Origin: Streptomyces morookaense
Lineage (GTDB): Bacteria; Actinomycetota; Actinomycetes; Streptomycetales; Streptomycetaceae
Direction of reading: 5' to 3'
Assembly: GCF_013030945.1 (NCBI RefSeq)
Contig: NZ_JABBXF010000002.1
Span: forward strand, 62,001 to 126,000
Length of the DNA stretch: 64,000 bases
In this document: piece by piece, positions 32,408-42,030 of the stretch
Numbering within the stretch: the stretch's first letter is position 1
Layout: every line of letters begins with the position of its first letter
Made by a program: the position numbers and the translations under genes
The notes under the pieces: model-generated
The model's input: only the letters and a program-made list of their open reading frames with translations
Databases searched by the model: none
Told to the model about the DNA's origin: nothing

Positions 32408-33189
32408 AGCCGGCGAGACCCGTGAGAGAGGCACTCGTCCTGGTCGCGCACGGCAGCCGCGACCCGCGCCACGCGGCCACCGTGGCGCGGCTGCGGGCGC
32501 GGGTGGCGGAGCAACGGCCGGGGCTGCGCGTGGAAGTGGGCTTCCTGGACTTCTGCGCCCCGGGCGTGGGACAGGTCCTGGAACGGCTGGCGGCGGAGGG
32601 CGTGCGGGATGTGGTGGCGCAGCCGCTGCTGCTGACGCGGGCCTTCCACGCCAAGGCGGACGTGCCTGCGGTCCTGCGCCGGGCGGCGTCCCGCCTGCCG
32701 GGCCTGTCGCTCGTCCAGGCCGAAGTCCTGGGTCCGTCGCCCCTGTTGACGTCGGCCCTGGAGAGACGGCTGTACGAGGCCGGGGTGCGCCCCGGCGACC
32801 GGCGCTCGACCGGGGTCGTCCTGGCCTCGGCGGGCTCCTCGGACCCGGAGGCGATCGCGGTGATCGCAGCAGTCGCGCGGGAGTGGCGGCACACCGGTTG
32901 GTGCGCCGTGCGGCCCGCGTTCGCCTCCGCCTGTGCACCGCGCACGGAGGACGCGGTACGGGCCCTGCGGGCAGCGGGAGTTGACCGCGTCGCGGTGGCC
33001 CCGTACGTCCTCGCGCCGGGCCGCCTGCCGGACCGCATCGCGGCGGGCGCGGCGGCGGCCGGGGCGGATGTGGTGGCGGACGTACTGGGTCCGGCACCGG
33101 AGGTGGTGGATTTGCTGCTGCGACGGTTCGACGAAGCACCGGCGGTAACAGCGACGGCAGGAACCACGGCACTCGAAATGGCTCAATAG
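32404..33189 (+). CDS. Sirohydrochlorin chelatase (CbiX/SirB-like)
   Basis: 261 residues. Inserts iron into sirohydrochlorin to complete siroheme, the cofactor of the sulfite reductase at the operon start. The family motif LVAHGSRDPRHAATV with the metal-binding His lies at the N-terminus; a second half-domain repeats the fold (GVVLASAGSSDPEAIAV), so this is the long two-domain form. GTG 32404 overlaps the permease stop. It is the last gene of the sulfur operon. Confidence 0.9.
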   Translation: MKPARPVREALVLVAHGSRDPRHAATVARLRARVAEQRPGLRVEVGFLDFCAPGVGQVLERLAAEGVRDVVAQPLLLTRAFHAKADVPAVLRRAASRLPGLSLVQAEVLGPSPLLTSALERRLYEAGVRPGDRRSTGVVLASAGSSDPEAIAVIAAVAREWRHTGWCAVRPAFASACAPRTEDAVRALRAAGVDRVAVAPYVLAPGRLPDRIAAGAAAAGADVVADVLGPAPEVVDLLLRRFDEAPAVTATAGTTALEMAQ

Positions 33190-33284
33190 GCCCTCTCGCC
33201 ACTGATCCCCGAAGGCCATTAGCGTCACGCGGCGCGGGGGGTCGCATTGGTCAGTGATCGGATTGGTCAGAGAGGCTCACTGAG

Positions 33285-34010
33285 TTGTTCTACTTCCTCT
33301 TCAGGGCCGTGGTGCTCGTCCCGCTGCTGCGCTGGGTCTTCCGCCCGCGGGTCGAGGGCATGGAGCATGTGCCGGACACGGGTGCGGCGATCATCGCGGG
33401 AAACCATCTGTCCTTCTGCGACAGCTTCCTGATGCCGGTGATGGTCAAGCGCCGGGTCACGTTCCTGTGCAAGAGCGAGTACTTCACCGGCCGCGGCCTC
33501 AAGGGCCGTCTCACGGCGGCCTTCTTCCGCGCCGTCGGCCAGATCCCCGTGGACCGCTCGGGCAACGGCGCGGGCCGCGCCGCGGTCGAGACGGGCCTCA
33601 AAGTGCTGGGCGGCGGAGAGCTCCTCGGCATCTACCCCGAGGGGACTCGCTCGCCCGACGGCCGCCTCTACAAGGGCAAGGTGGGCGTGGCGGAGATGGC
33701 CATTCGGTCGGGCGCGCCGGTCATACCCTGCGCCATGATCGGCACCTTCGAGGCCCAGCCGATCGGCCGCCGCCTGCCGCGCCTGGTCCCGATCACCATC
33801 CGGTTCGGGGAACCGCTGGACTTCTCCCGCTACGCGGGGATGGAGGAGTCGCGCGAGGTGCTGCGGGCGGCGACGGACGAGATCATGTACGCGCTGCTGA
33901 AGCTGTCGGAGCAGGAGTACGTGGACGAGTACGGCTCCAAGGCCCGCGCGAGGGCGGGTGCGGGGCCGGCGCAGCCGCCGTCGCTGACGGTGCGGGCCCA
34001 GGCGGCCTGA
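33285..34010 (+). CDS. 1-acyl-sn-glycerol-3-phosphate acyltransferase family (PlsC-like)
   Basis: 241 residues. Transfers acyl chains in phospholipid synthesis at the membrane. The catalytic HxxxxD is seen as NHLSFCD, and the glycerophosphate-binding EGTRS as YPEGTRSPDG. A hydrophobic N-terminal helix (FYFLFRAVVLVPLLRWVF) anchors it. Start is TTG 33285 after GAGAGG. Upstream are two ATTGGTCAG copies (33245-33253 and 33261-33269). Probable monocistronic gene. Confidence 0.88.
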   Translation: MFYFLFRAVVLVPLLRWVFRPRVEGMEHVPDTGAAIIAGNHLSFCDSFLMPVMVKRRVTFLCKSEYFTGRGLKGRLTAAFFRAVGQIPVDRSGNGAGRAAVETGLKVLGGGELLGIYPEGTRSPDGRLYKGKVGVAEMAIRSGAPVIPCAMIGTFEAQPIGRRLPRLVPITIRFGEPLDFSRYAGMEESREVLRAATDEIMYALLKLSEQEYVDEYGSKARARAGAGPAQPPSLTVRAQAA

Positions 34011-34024
34011 TCCCGGCGGACGGC

Positions 34025-34459
34025 TCAGCAGGCGCAGCCGACGGCCCCGACCGGAGCCGTCAGCGGGTCGGCGGCCTGCTGCACGACGCCGTTCACTCCG
34101 TCGACGGGGAAGCCCTCGCGGATCCAGTACTCGATCCCGCCGATCATCTCCTTGACGGAGTACCCGAGCCGGGCGAGGGCGAGGGCGGCGCGGGTCGCGC
34201 CGTTGCAGCCCGGGCCCCAGCAGTAGGTGACGACGGGTACCGCAGGGTCCGGCAACTGGGCGGCGCGGGACGGGATCTCGGCGGTGGGCAGGTGCACGGC
34301 GCCCGGCACGTGTCCCTGCGCCCAGGCCTCCGCTCCGCGCGAGTCGACGAGTACGAACCCGGGGTCGCCGGAGACCAGCGCGGAGCGGACGTCGGACACG
34401 TCGGTCTGGAAGGCGAGGCGGGCGGCGAAGAAGGCGGCTGCGTGCTGTGGTGTGGTCAT
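34025..34459 (-). CDS. Rhodanese-like domain protein
   Basis: 144-residue single-domain rhodanese. The active-site loop YCWGPGCNGATRAA carries the cysteine expected to accept sulfur, and VLVDSRGAEAWAQGHVPGAVHLP is the CH2A-like segment. It may act in sulfur transfer or detoxification. Convergent with the acyltransferase gene and divergent from an Lrp-type regulator, which could control it. Confidence 0.87.
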   Translation of the reverse strand: MTTPQHAAAFFAARLAFQTDVSDVRSALVSGDPGFVLVDSRGAEAWAQGHVPGAVHLPTAEIPSRAAQLPDPAVPVVTYCWGPGCNGATRAALALARLGYSVKEMIGGIEYWIREGFPVDGVNGVVQQAADPLTAPVGAVGCAC

Positions 34460-34551
34460 ATCCGAACGCTATGGCCCCCGCTCGTCAGGCTGAACCGGCG
34501 ATCAACGCCCCTCTCCGCTGAGCGCCGTGGAATCCGTGGTATCAACGGTCG

Positions 34552-35022
34552 ATGGCCGACGATTCCCTCGACACCACCGATATACGCATCCTCGAAGCGC
34601 TCCAGCGCAACGGGCGCGCCAGCTATGCCGAGCTGGCCCGCAGCGTCTCCATGTCCCCGAGCGCCGTCACGGAACGGGTCCGGCGCCTGGAGGAGACCGG
34701 CGTCATCTCCGGCTACTCGGCCGACGTGAGCCCGGAGGCCCTGGGCCTCGGCATCCTGGCCTTCATCCGCCTCCGCTACCCCAACGGCAACTACAAGCCG
34801 TTCCACGACCTGCTGGACACGACCCCGGAAATCGTGGAGGCCCACCATGTGACGGGCGAGGACTGCTTCGTCCTCAAGGTGGTCGCCCGCTCGATGCGCG
34901 ACCTGGAGCGGACGGCGGGGCGCATCGGCACGCTGGGAGCGGTGACGACGAGCGTCGTCTACTCGAGCCCACTGTCTGGCCGGGCGGCTACGGCGGTCAT
35001 GACTGCAGGAGGCTCGCCGTGA
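34552..35022 (+). CDS. Lrp/AsnC family transcriptional regulator
   Basis: 156 residues. The N-terminal HTH is LDTTDIRILEALQRNGRASYAELARSV...TERVRRLEETGVI, and the RAM ligand-binding domain follows (VEAHHVTGEDCFVLKVVARSM). These proteins respond to amino acids. Divergent from the rhodanese gene by 92 bases, so that gene is a likely target. A bidirectional hairpin follows its stop. Confidence 0.9.
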   Translation: MADDSLDTTDIRILEALQRNGRASYAELARSVSMSPSAVTERVRRLEETGVISGYSADVSPEALGLGILAFIRLRYPNGNYKPFHDLLDTTPEIVEAHHVTGEDCFVLKVVARSMRDLERTAGRIGTLGAVTTSVVYSSPLSGRAATAVMTAGGSP

Positions 35023-35035
35023 CCGTCCCATGAGA

Positions 35036-35081
35036 ACGGCGGCCACCGCGCCCCGTGGGGGTGAAGCGCGACGGCCGCCGT
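35036..35081. terminator. Hairpin terminator between convergent Lrp and glycosyltransferase genes
   Basis: ACGGCGGCC (35036-35044) pairs with GGCCGCCGT (35073-35081), with an inner CGCGC/GCGCG stem. Lies between two converging genes and probably serves both. Confidence 0.7.
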
Positions 35082-35103
35082 CCGCAGCGGACCGTACCAG
35101 GGG

Positions 35104-36303
35104 TCACCCCCTGGACCGAAGTTCCGCCTCGATCAGGTCCGCGGCACGCGGAGTGCCGCCCTCCGCCGCGAGCTCCGCCTTCAGCTCGGCGCAGCGCGCC
35201 GCAACCCCCGGGTCACCCGCAAGGGACAGCACCGCCTCCCGCAGCACCTCCGCGGTGGCGGACTCGGCCGGGACGTGCCGCGCCACGCCCAGGCCCTCCA
35301 GGATCGCCGCGTTGCCGAACTGGTCGACCGCCTGCGGTATCGCCACCATCGGGACCCCGCATGCGAGGCCCTCCTGGGAGCCGCCCATGCCGGCGTGGGT
35401 CACGAAGACATCGGCCCGGCGCAGGACGGCCAGCTGCGGTATCCAGTGGTGGACCTCGAAGTTCGGCGGGACATCGCCCAGTTCGGCGGTGTCCACCTGC
35501 TTGCCGATCTGCAGCACCACGTGCCACCCCGCCAGGCCGCCGAACGCCTTGATGCACTCGCGGTAGAACTCCGGCCGCTTGTTGAATGTGGACCCCAGCG
35601 ACACCAGCAGCACCTTCTCGGCGTCCGCCGGGCGCTCCCAGTCGCCCTGTTCGCTGCGGTCGCCCTGGCACGGGCCGGTGAAGGTGTAGACGCTTTCGTC
35701 GACCAGGTCGGCGTGCGGCTGCATGGCCCGCGGGATGAGGGCGAGGCAGCGGTCGGGGTGGCCGACGAAACGGTCGTGGCCGATGGTGATGCCGTTGCCG
35801 GCGAGCCACTCGGCGAAGCGGTCGTAGTAGACCCGGCCCCGCTCGCTCCGCTTGATCTCCTCGAACTGCCGGGCAATCGGGCTGTCTTCGCTGCCCTGCC
35901 AGGCCACCATGTGCGGCGAGAGCTGGACGATGGGAACATTCCAGCGATGGGCGAGGACCCGCGCCGGGTAGGACGTGCTGTCGTACAGCACCAGGTCCGG
36001 CACGTCGCCCTCGTACGCCTCCGCGAGCTGCGGAAGCGCCTGGACCGCGTCGTCGAAGAACAGCTCCATGTATCCGATCTGTTCGGTTCCCCAGGCCTCC
36101 GGGTCGCCGGCGTCCGGGAGCGTCGAGCGGTAGACCACCGGCTCGGCACCCGTCGCGGCGACGACGTCCGCGAAGGACTCGGGTATGGCGTACGTCACCC
36201 GGTGGCCGCGGGCGACGAGTTCGCGGATGACGTCCAGATTCGGGTTCACGTGGCCGTGGGCCCCGATGCTGAACATGGCAATGTGGGCACTCTGTTTGGG
36301 CAT
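35104..36303 (-). CDS. Macrolide-type glycosyltransferase (MGT, OleI/OleD-like)
   Basis: 399-residue GT-B, GT1-family enzyme that transfers a sugar from a UDP-sugar to macrolides or phenolic acceptors, usually inactivating them. It has the N-terminal acceptor motif [21 protein letters not shown] and the C-terminal nucleotide-binding block [12 protein letters not shown]...[16 protein letters not shown] prefer ATG 36303, six bases after a TAGTCT -10 box, implying a leaderless mRNA; GTG 36309 would overlap the -10. A perfect operator-like palindrome abuts the -10. Probably an inducible resistance or detoxification gene. Confidence 0.9.
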   Translation of the reverse strand: MPKQSAHIAMFSIGAHGHVNPNLDVIRELVARGHRVTYAIPESFADVVAATGAEPVVYRSTLPDAGDPEAWGTEQIGYMELFFDDAVQALPQLAEAYEGDVPDLVLYDSTSYPARVLAHRWNVPIVQLSPHMVAWQGSEDSPIARQFEEIKRSERGRVYYDRFAEWLAGNGITIGHDRFVGHPDRCLALIPRAMQPHADLVDESVYTFTGPCQGDRSEQGDWERPADAEKVLLVSLGSTFNKRPEFYRECIKAFGGLAGWHVVLQIGKQVDTAELGDVPPNFEVHHWIPQLAVLRRADVFVTHAGMGGSQEGLACGVPMVAIPQAVDQFGNAAILEGLGVARHVPAESATAEVLREAVLSLAGDPGVAARCAELKAELAAEGGTPRAADLIEAELRSRG

Positions 36304-36309
36304 GCCCAC

Positions 36310-36334
36310 AGACTAGACGAGACGCCCCGTCTCG
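36310..36334 (-). promoter_or_regulatory. Leaderless promoter with operator palindrome for the glycosyltransferase gene
   Basis: On the minus strand TAGTCT (36315-36310) lies six bases before the ATG. Immediately upstream is CGAGACG-CCC-CGTCTCG (36318-36334, written on the plus strand), a perfect dyad occupying the -35/-10 spacer. This is where a TetR- or MarR-type repressor would bind. Confidence 0.6.
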
Positions 36335-36420
36335 CGTCCACCGATTTTCCGGGCCCCGGTGAAATCCGGCCACCGGGCCCGGGAGACACTGGCAGGCCCA
36401 TGGAGAGCGAAGGAGAAGGT

Positions 36421-37293
36421 ATGGACGTGGCATTCACCGAACACCGGGCGCGCGCCCTGCTCGCCGCCTCGGGCGCACCCCTCCCCGCCCCCGCCGCCGC
36501 ACTCCTCTCCCTCGGCGAGAACGCCGTCTTCGCCGCCGACGGGCTCGTCGCCAAGGTCGGCCGCGACGCCTCGCTCCTCCCCCGCGCCGAGCGCGAACTC
36601 CGCATCGCCGCCTGGCTCCAGGAGCACGGCGTCCCGGCCGTCCGCGCCGCAGCGCCCGAGGTGCTCGTGGCCGACGGCCACCCCGTGACCCTCTGGCACC
36701 GCCTCCCCGAGGCCGTCCGCCCCGCCGGCCCCGCCGATCTCGCCCCCCTCCTGCGCAGGGTCCACGCCCTCCCCGAACCGGACTTCGGACTGCCGCACCG
36801 CGACCTGCTCGGCGGCGTCGAGCGCTGGCTGCGACTGGCCGGGGACGCGATCGACCCGCGCGACGCCGACTACCTCCGCGAGCGCCGCGACGGCTTCGCC
36901 TCAGCTGCCGCCGCCCTCACCCCGCACCTGACGCCCGGCCCGATCCACGGCGACGCACTCCCCCGCAACGTGCACATCGGCCCCGACGGTCCCGTGCTGC
37001 TGGATCTGGAGACCTTCGCCACGGACTTCCGTGAGCACGACCTGGTCGTCATGGCGCTCAGCCGCGACCGGTACGGGCTGGACCCGGCGGCGTACGAGGC
37101 GTTCGTGCACGCCTACGGCTGGGACGTCCGCGAGTGGTCGGGCTGTTCCGTCCTGCGCGGCGCCCGCGAGACGGCGAGCTGCGCCTGGGTGGCGCAGCAC
37201 GCCCCCGGAAACCCGGCCGCTCTCGCGGAGTTCGAGCGACGTGTCGCCTCGCTGCGGGACGGGGATGCGGCGGTGCGCTGGTACCCGTTCTGA
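36421..37293 (+). CDS. Aminoglycoside phosphotransferase-like kinase
   Basis: 290-residue APH/choline-kinase fold. The catalytic loop is IHGDALPRNVHIG near residue 180, and the DFG-like metal site is VLLDLETF. A G-loop-like LGENAVFAADGLVAKVG lies near residue 30. Substrate unknown; it may phosphorylate an antibiotic or a metabolite such as an amino sugar. ATG 36421 follows the strong site GAAGGAGAAGG. Divergent from the glycosyltransferase gene. Confidence 0.87.
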   Translation: MDVAFTEHRARALLAASGAPLPAPAAALLSLGENAVFAADGLVAKVGRDASLLPRAERELRIAAWLQEHGVPAVRAAAPEVLVADGHPVTLWHRLPEAVRPAGPADLAPLLRRVHALPEPDFGLPHRDLLGGVERWLRLAGDAIDPRDADYLRERRDGFASAAAALTPHLTPGPIHGDALPRNVHIGPDGPVLLDLETFATDFREHDLVVMALSRDRYGLDPAAYEAFVHAYGWDVREWSGCSVLRGARETASCAWVAQHAPGNPAALAEFERRVASLRDGDAAVRWYPF

Positions 37294-37305
37294 GCGGTCG
37301 TACCG

Positions 37306-37388
37306 TGCCCCCTCAGGGGCGCTGGGGGTACCCCCAGCGGTAGCTGGGGGAGGAACTGCGCGAGCAACCAGACACAACCCGCAGCCGG
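37306..37388. repeat. Gene-end modular repeat, copy 7 (three-arm form)
   Basis: Between convergent kinase and exonuclease genes. GCCCCCTCAGGGGC hairpin, CTGGGGG, CCCCCAGC and GCTGGGGG arms, AGGAACTGCGCGAGCAACCA and ACAACCCGCAGCCG. Nearly identical to copies 8 and 9. Confidence 0.88.
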
Positions 37389-37389
37389 A

Positions 37390-38082
37390 CTACCGCATCG
37401 GCCACTCCCCCTCCACAACCGCCTCGGCGTCCCCCCGCCCCCGCAACCACGCCTGGTATCCCGCCGCCCACTCCGCATACCAGCGCCGCTGGTCCGCATG
37501 CAGCTGCCGGATATCCGCCTCCGCCACCTCCGGGTACCGCGCGGCCACCGCCCGCGCCACCCGCACCGCGGCGAGCGCATCCGCCCCCGCCTCGTGCGCC
37601 CCGTCCAGCACGACACCGTACTCCGCGCACGTCGCACCCAGCGTGCGCCTCCCCTTGCGGTAGCGGTCGACCGCCCGGTCGATGGTGAACGGGTCGACGA
37701 CCGGGCCCACTTCGCCGAGCGGCGGCAGCCCGTGCCGCCGCAGCTCCGCCGCCAGCAGGCTCAGATCGAAGCGGGCGTTGTAGGCGACGACCGGCACGCC
37801 CATCGACCAGTGCCCGGCCAGCACGGCCGCTATCTCCTCGACGACCTCGCGGGCGGGGCGGCCGCGGGCCGCCGCCTCCTCGGTCGTGATGCCGTGTATC
37901 GCCGCCGCCTCGGCCGGAATCGGCACCCCCGGATCGGCCAGCCAGTGCCGGCTCCCCAGGAGCACCCCGCCCTTCGTCTCGACGACCGCCGCCGTGACGA
38001 TCCTGGCCTGCGCCGGATCCGTACCCGTGGTCTCCAGGTCGAAGCCGATCAGCAGCTCCCCGTGCCAGCCCATGGTGCCCAT
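37390..38082 (-). CDS. DnaQ-like 3'-5' exonuclease
   Basis: 230 residues with the DEDD exonuclease motifs: FDLETTG (ExoI), the VVAYNARFD segment (ExoII) and AGADALAAVRVA (ExoIII). The HGIT motif follows ExoI. It resembles the DNA polymerase III epsilon subunit but lacks other polymerase regions, so it is an accessory proofreading or repair nuclease. ATG 38082. Confidence 0.9.
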   Translation of the reverse strand: MGTMGWHGELLIGFDLETTGTDPAQARIVTAAVVETKGGVLLGSRHWLADPGVPIPAEAAAIHGITTEEAAARGRPAREVVEEIAAVLAGHWSMGVPVVAYNARFDLSLLAAELRRHGLPPLGEVGPVVDPFTIDRAVDRYRKGRRTLGATCAEYGVVLDGAHEAGADALAAVRVARAVAARYPEVAEADIRQLHADQRRWYAEWAAGYQAWLRGRGDAEAVVEGEWPMR

Positions 38083-38174
38083 GGCGATCCCCCCTCAGGT
38101 GGTGCTTCCCCCGTCTGGCCACCCAGCCTGCCACGCACCACTGACAACCGGTCCTCCCGGCCGGAAAGGGCTGC

Positions 38175-39422
38175 TCAGGACACCGGCCGGGAGTCCGCCC
38201 ACACGCCCTCGAACTCCTCGCGGTACGTGTCGAAGAGCCCGCCCGTGTCGTCGGCGGCACGCCCCTCGCGCACCACGGACCGGCCGCCCCCGCGCAGCAC
38301 CAGCACCGGCGACTCCATGCCGCGGGCCTTGCGCAGGTACGACTGCACGACGGCCAAACCGTCCGATCCATCCCCATTGACCAGATACGCCGTGAAACGC
38401 GGCGTCTCGTCGAAGACACGGATCTCGAAGGCTCCCGGATCGCGCAGCCGGTCACGGACCCGCCGCATGTGCATGATGTTCATCTCGACGGACCTGCTCA
38501 TCTCGCCCTTCTTGATGCCCAGTTCCCGCTCCCGGCGGCGCACCGCGCTGCTGGCCGGGTTGAGGAAGAGCAGCCGGGCCCGGCAGCCGGACTCGGCGAG
38601 GCGGACGAGGCGGCGCCCCGAGTAGTTCTGGACGAGCAGGTTGAGGCCTATGCCGACGGCGTCCAGCCGGCGGGCGTTGCCGAAGAGGTCCTCGACGGGC
38701 AGCTGCCGCTGCAGGCGCACACGGTCCGGGTGGACGCCCACGACGTCGGCGTAGCGGTCGCCGACGAGGTCCTCGACGGCGTCTATGGGCAGCCGGTCGG
38801 CGGAGGTCGGCCCCGTCCCGCTGCCGCCGAGGATGTCGAGCAGCCGGGCCGAGGCGCGTTCGGCCTGGGCCAGGACGGTCTGGGAGAGCGCGCGGTTGCG
38901 GGAGACGACGTTGCGGGCGACCTCCAGCTCGTCCAGCGCCAGTTCGAGCTCGCGCCGGTCGTCCAGGTACGGCTCGAAACACGGCCAGTGCTGGACGAGC
39001 AGTTCGCGCAACTGGGGCAGCGTGAGGAAGCTGAGGACGTTGTCGTCGGCCGGGTCGAGCAGATAGCCCTTGCGCCGGCTGACCTCCCGTACGGCCACGG
39101 CGCGCTGCACCCACTCCTGCCCGGCGGGGCCCGCGGCGGCGACCACCCACTCGTCCTCGCCGTGCACCGGCTCGTACACCGGCCGCAGCACGGCGGCGAC
39201 GACGGCGCGCAGCCGCTGCTCCACCAGGTTCAGCCAGATGTAGGCCCGTCCGGCCCGGCGGGCGCGCGTGCGCACCTCGCTCCAGGCCTCGCTGCCCCAG
39301 TCCAGTTCCGCGCCGATCTCCCGGGGACGCGTCAAGGACACCACACCGGGTGGTGTGCCGGTCGAACCGTCTCCCTCGGGACACCCGTCTCCGGGGGGCA
39401 GCTCCAGTCCGCCCGAGCTCAC
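38175..39422 (-). CDS. SAV2148-family HEPN-domain protein
   Basis: 415 residues, strongly conserved among streptomycetes from memory, beginning VSSGGLELPPGD. The N-terminal half contains the HEPN-like helices (RAGRAYIWLNLVEQRLRAVV, EWVQRAVAVREVSRRKGYLL). The C-terminal half (RLLFLNPASSAVRRRERELG, MHMRRVRDRL, VFDETPRFTAYLV) resembles a phospholipase-D-like nuclease fold without clear HKD motifs. No RNase RxxxxH motif could be assigned with certainty. GTG 39422 was chosen by family start. Function unknown. Confidence 0.82.
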   Translation of the reverse strand: MSSGGLELPPGDGCPEGDGSTGTPPGVVSLTRPREIGAELDWGSEAWSEVRTRARRAGRAYIWLNLVEQRLRAVVAAVLRPVYEPVHGEDEWVVAAAGPAGQEWVQRAVAVREVSRRKGYLLDPADDNVLSFLTLPQLRELLVQHWPCFEPYLDDRRELELALDELEVARNVVSRNRALSQTVLAQAERASARLLDILGGSGTGPTSADRLPIDAVEDLVGDRYADVVGVHPDRVRLQRQLPVEDLFGNARRLDAVGIGLNLLVQNYSGRRLVRLAESGCRARLLFLNPASSAVRRRERELGIKKGEMSRSVEMNIMHMRRVRDRLRDPGAFEIRVFDETPRFTAYLVNGDGSDGLAVVQSYLRKARGMESPVLVLRGGGRSVVREGRAADDTGGLFDTYREEFEGVWADSRPVS

Positions 39423-39785
39423 CTGTGCACCCGCCTTCCGCCCCCGTCCAACGATCAAGGCAGATTACTGTGCGGGCGGGATGCGGCGCACACGCGCTCC
39501 GCCGGGCTTCGGCCAACTGGGTCCGTCGACCGGTGTGTTGTCCTGAGCCCGGGCGCAGCACGTGAGCTGATTCATAGCCAGATCGTCCTCCGGTCGTCGC
39601 CGGGACGCCGTCCGGTCGTCGTCCGGTCGCTCTGCGGGCCGCTGCTGTCACCCGCTTGGACGCGATCCGCCGCCCCGCCGGTTGCCCCCTGCGGCCGCTC
39701 GTCCGCACCGTATGCACTGCCGGTGCTCCGTGAGCGCCGGTGTGAATGACCGGGAAGAGACCCCGGGAGGTGGAAGACTCCCCTC
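39423..39785. other. 363-base divergent intergenic region before glgX
   Basis: TAATCT on the minus strand (39467-39462) may be a -10 box for the HEPN gene. TCCGGTCG is repeated three times at 39589-39632 in a GTCGTC-rich context. GGAGGTGG at 39769-39776 provides the glgX ribosome site. No gene or RNA structure was recognised. Confidence 0.45.
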
Positions 39786-41912
<2,127 letters not shown>

Positions 41913-41916
41913 GGGT

Positions 41917-41998
41917 ACACCCCGTAAGGGGCGCTGGGGGTACCCCCAGCGGTAGCTGGGGGAGGAACTGCGCGAACAACCAGGGACAACCCGCAGAT
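41917..41998. repeat. Gene-end modular repeat, copy 8 (three-arm form)
   Basis: Located between glgX and treY, which are in the same orientation. CCCCGTAAGGGGC hairpin, three arms, AGGAACTGCGCGAACAACCAG and ACAACCCGCAG. It could act as an attenuator between two genes of one pathway. Confidence 0.88.
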
Positions 41999-42030
41999 AG
42001 CCACCGGCGCACAGCGGGTACGTACGTTCC

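Noticed and set aside
35104..37293. Glycosyltransferase plus APH-like kinase as part of an antibiotic cluster
   Set aside because: No polyketide, peptide or other biosynthetic core enzymes lie in the window. They are better read as stand-alone resistance or detoxification genes.
39589..39632. TCCGGTCGTC repeats as a CRISPR-like or iteron array
   Set aside because: Only three short, closely spaced copies without regular unique spacers; compatible with GTCGTC-rich simple sequence.
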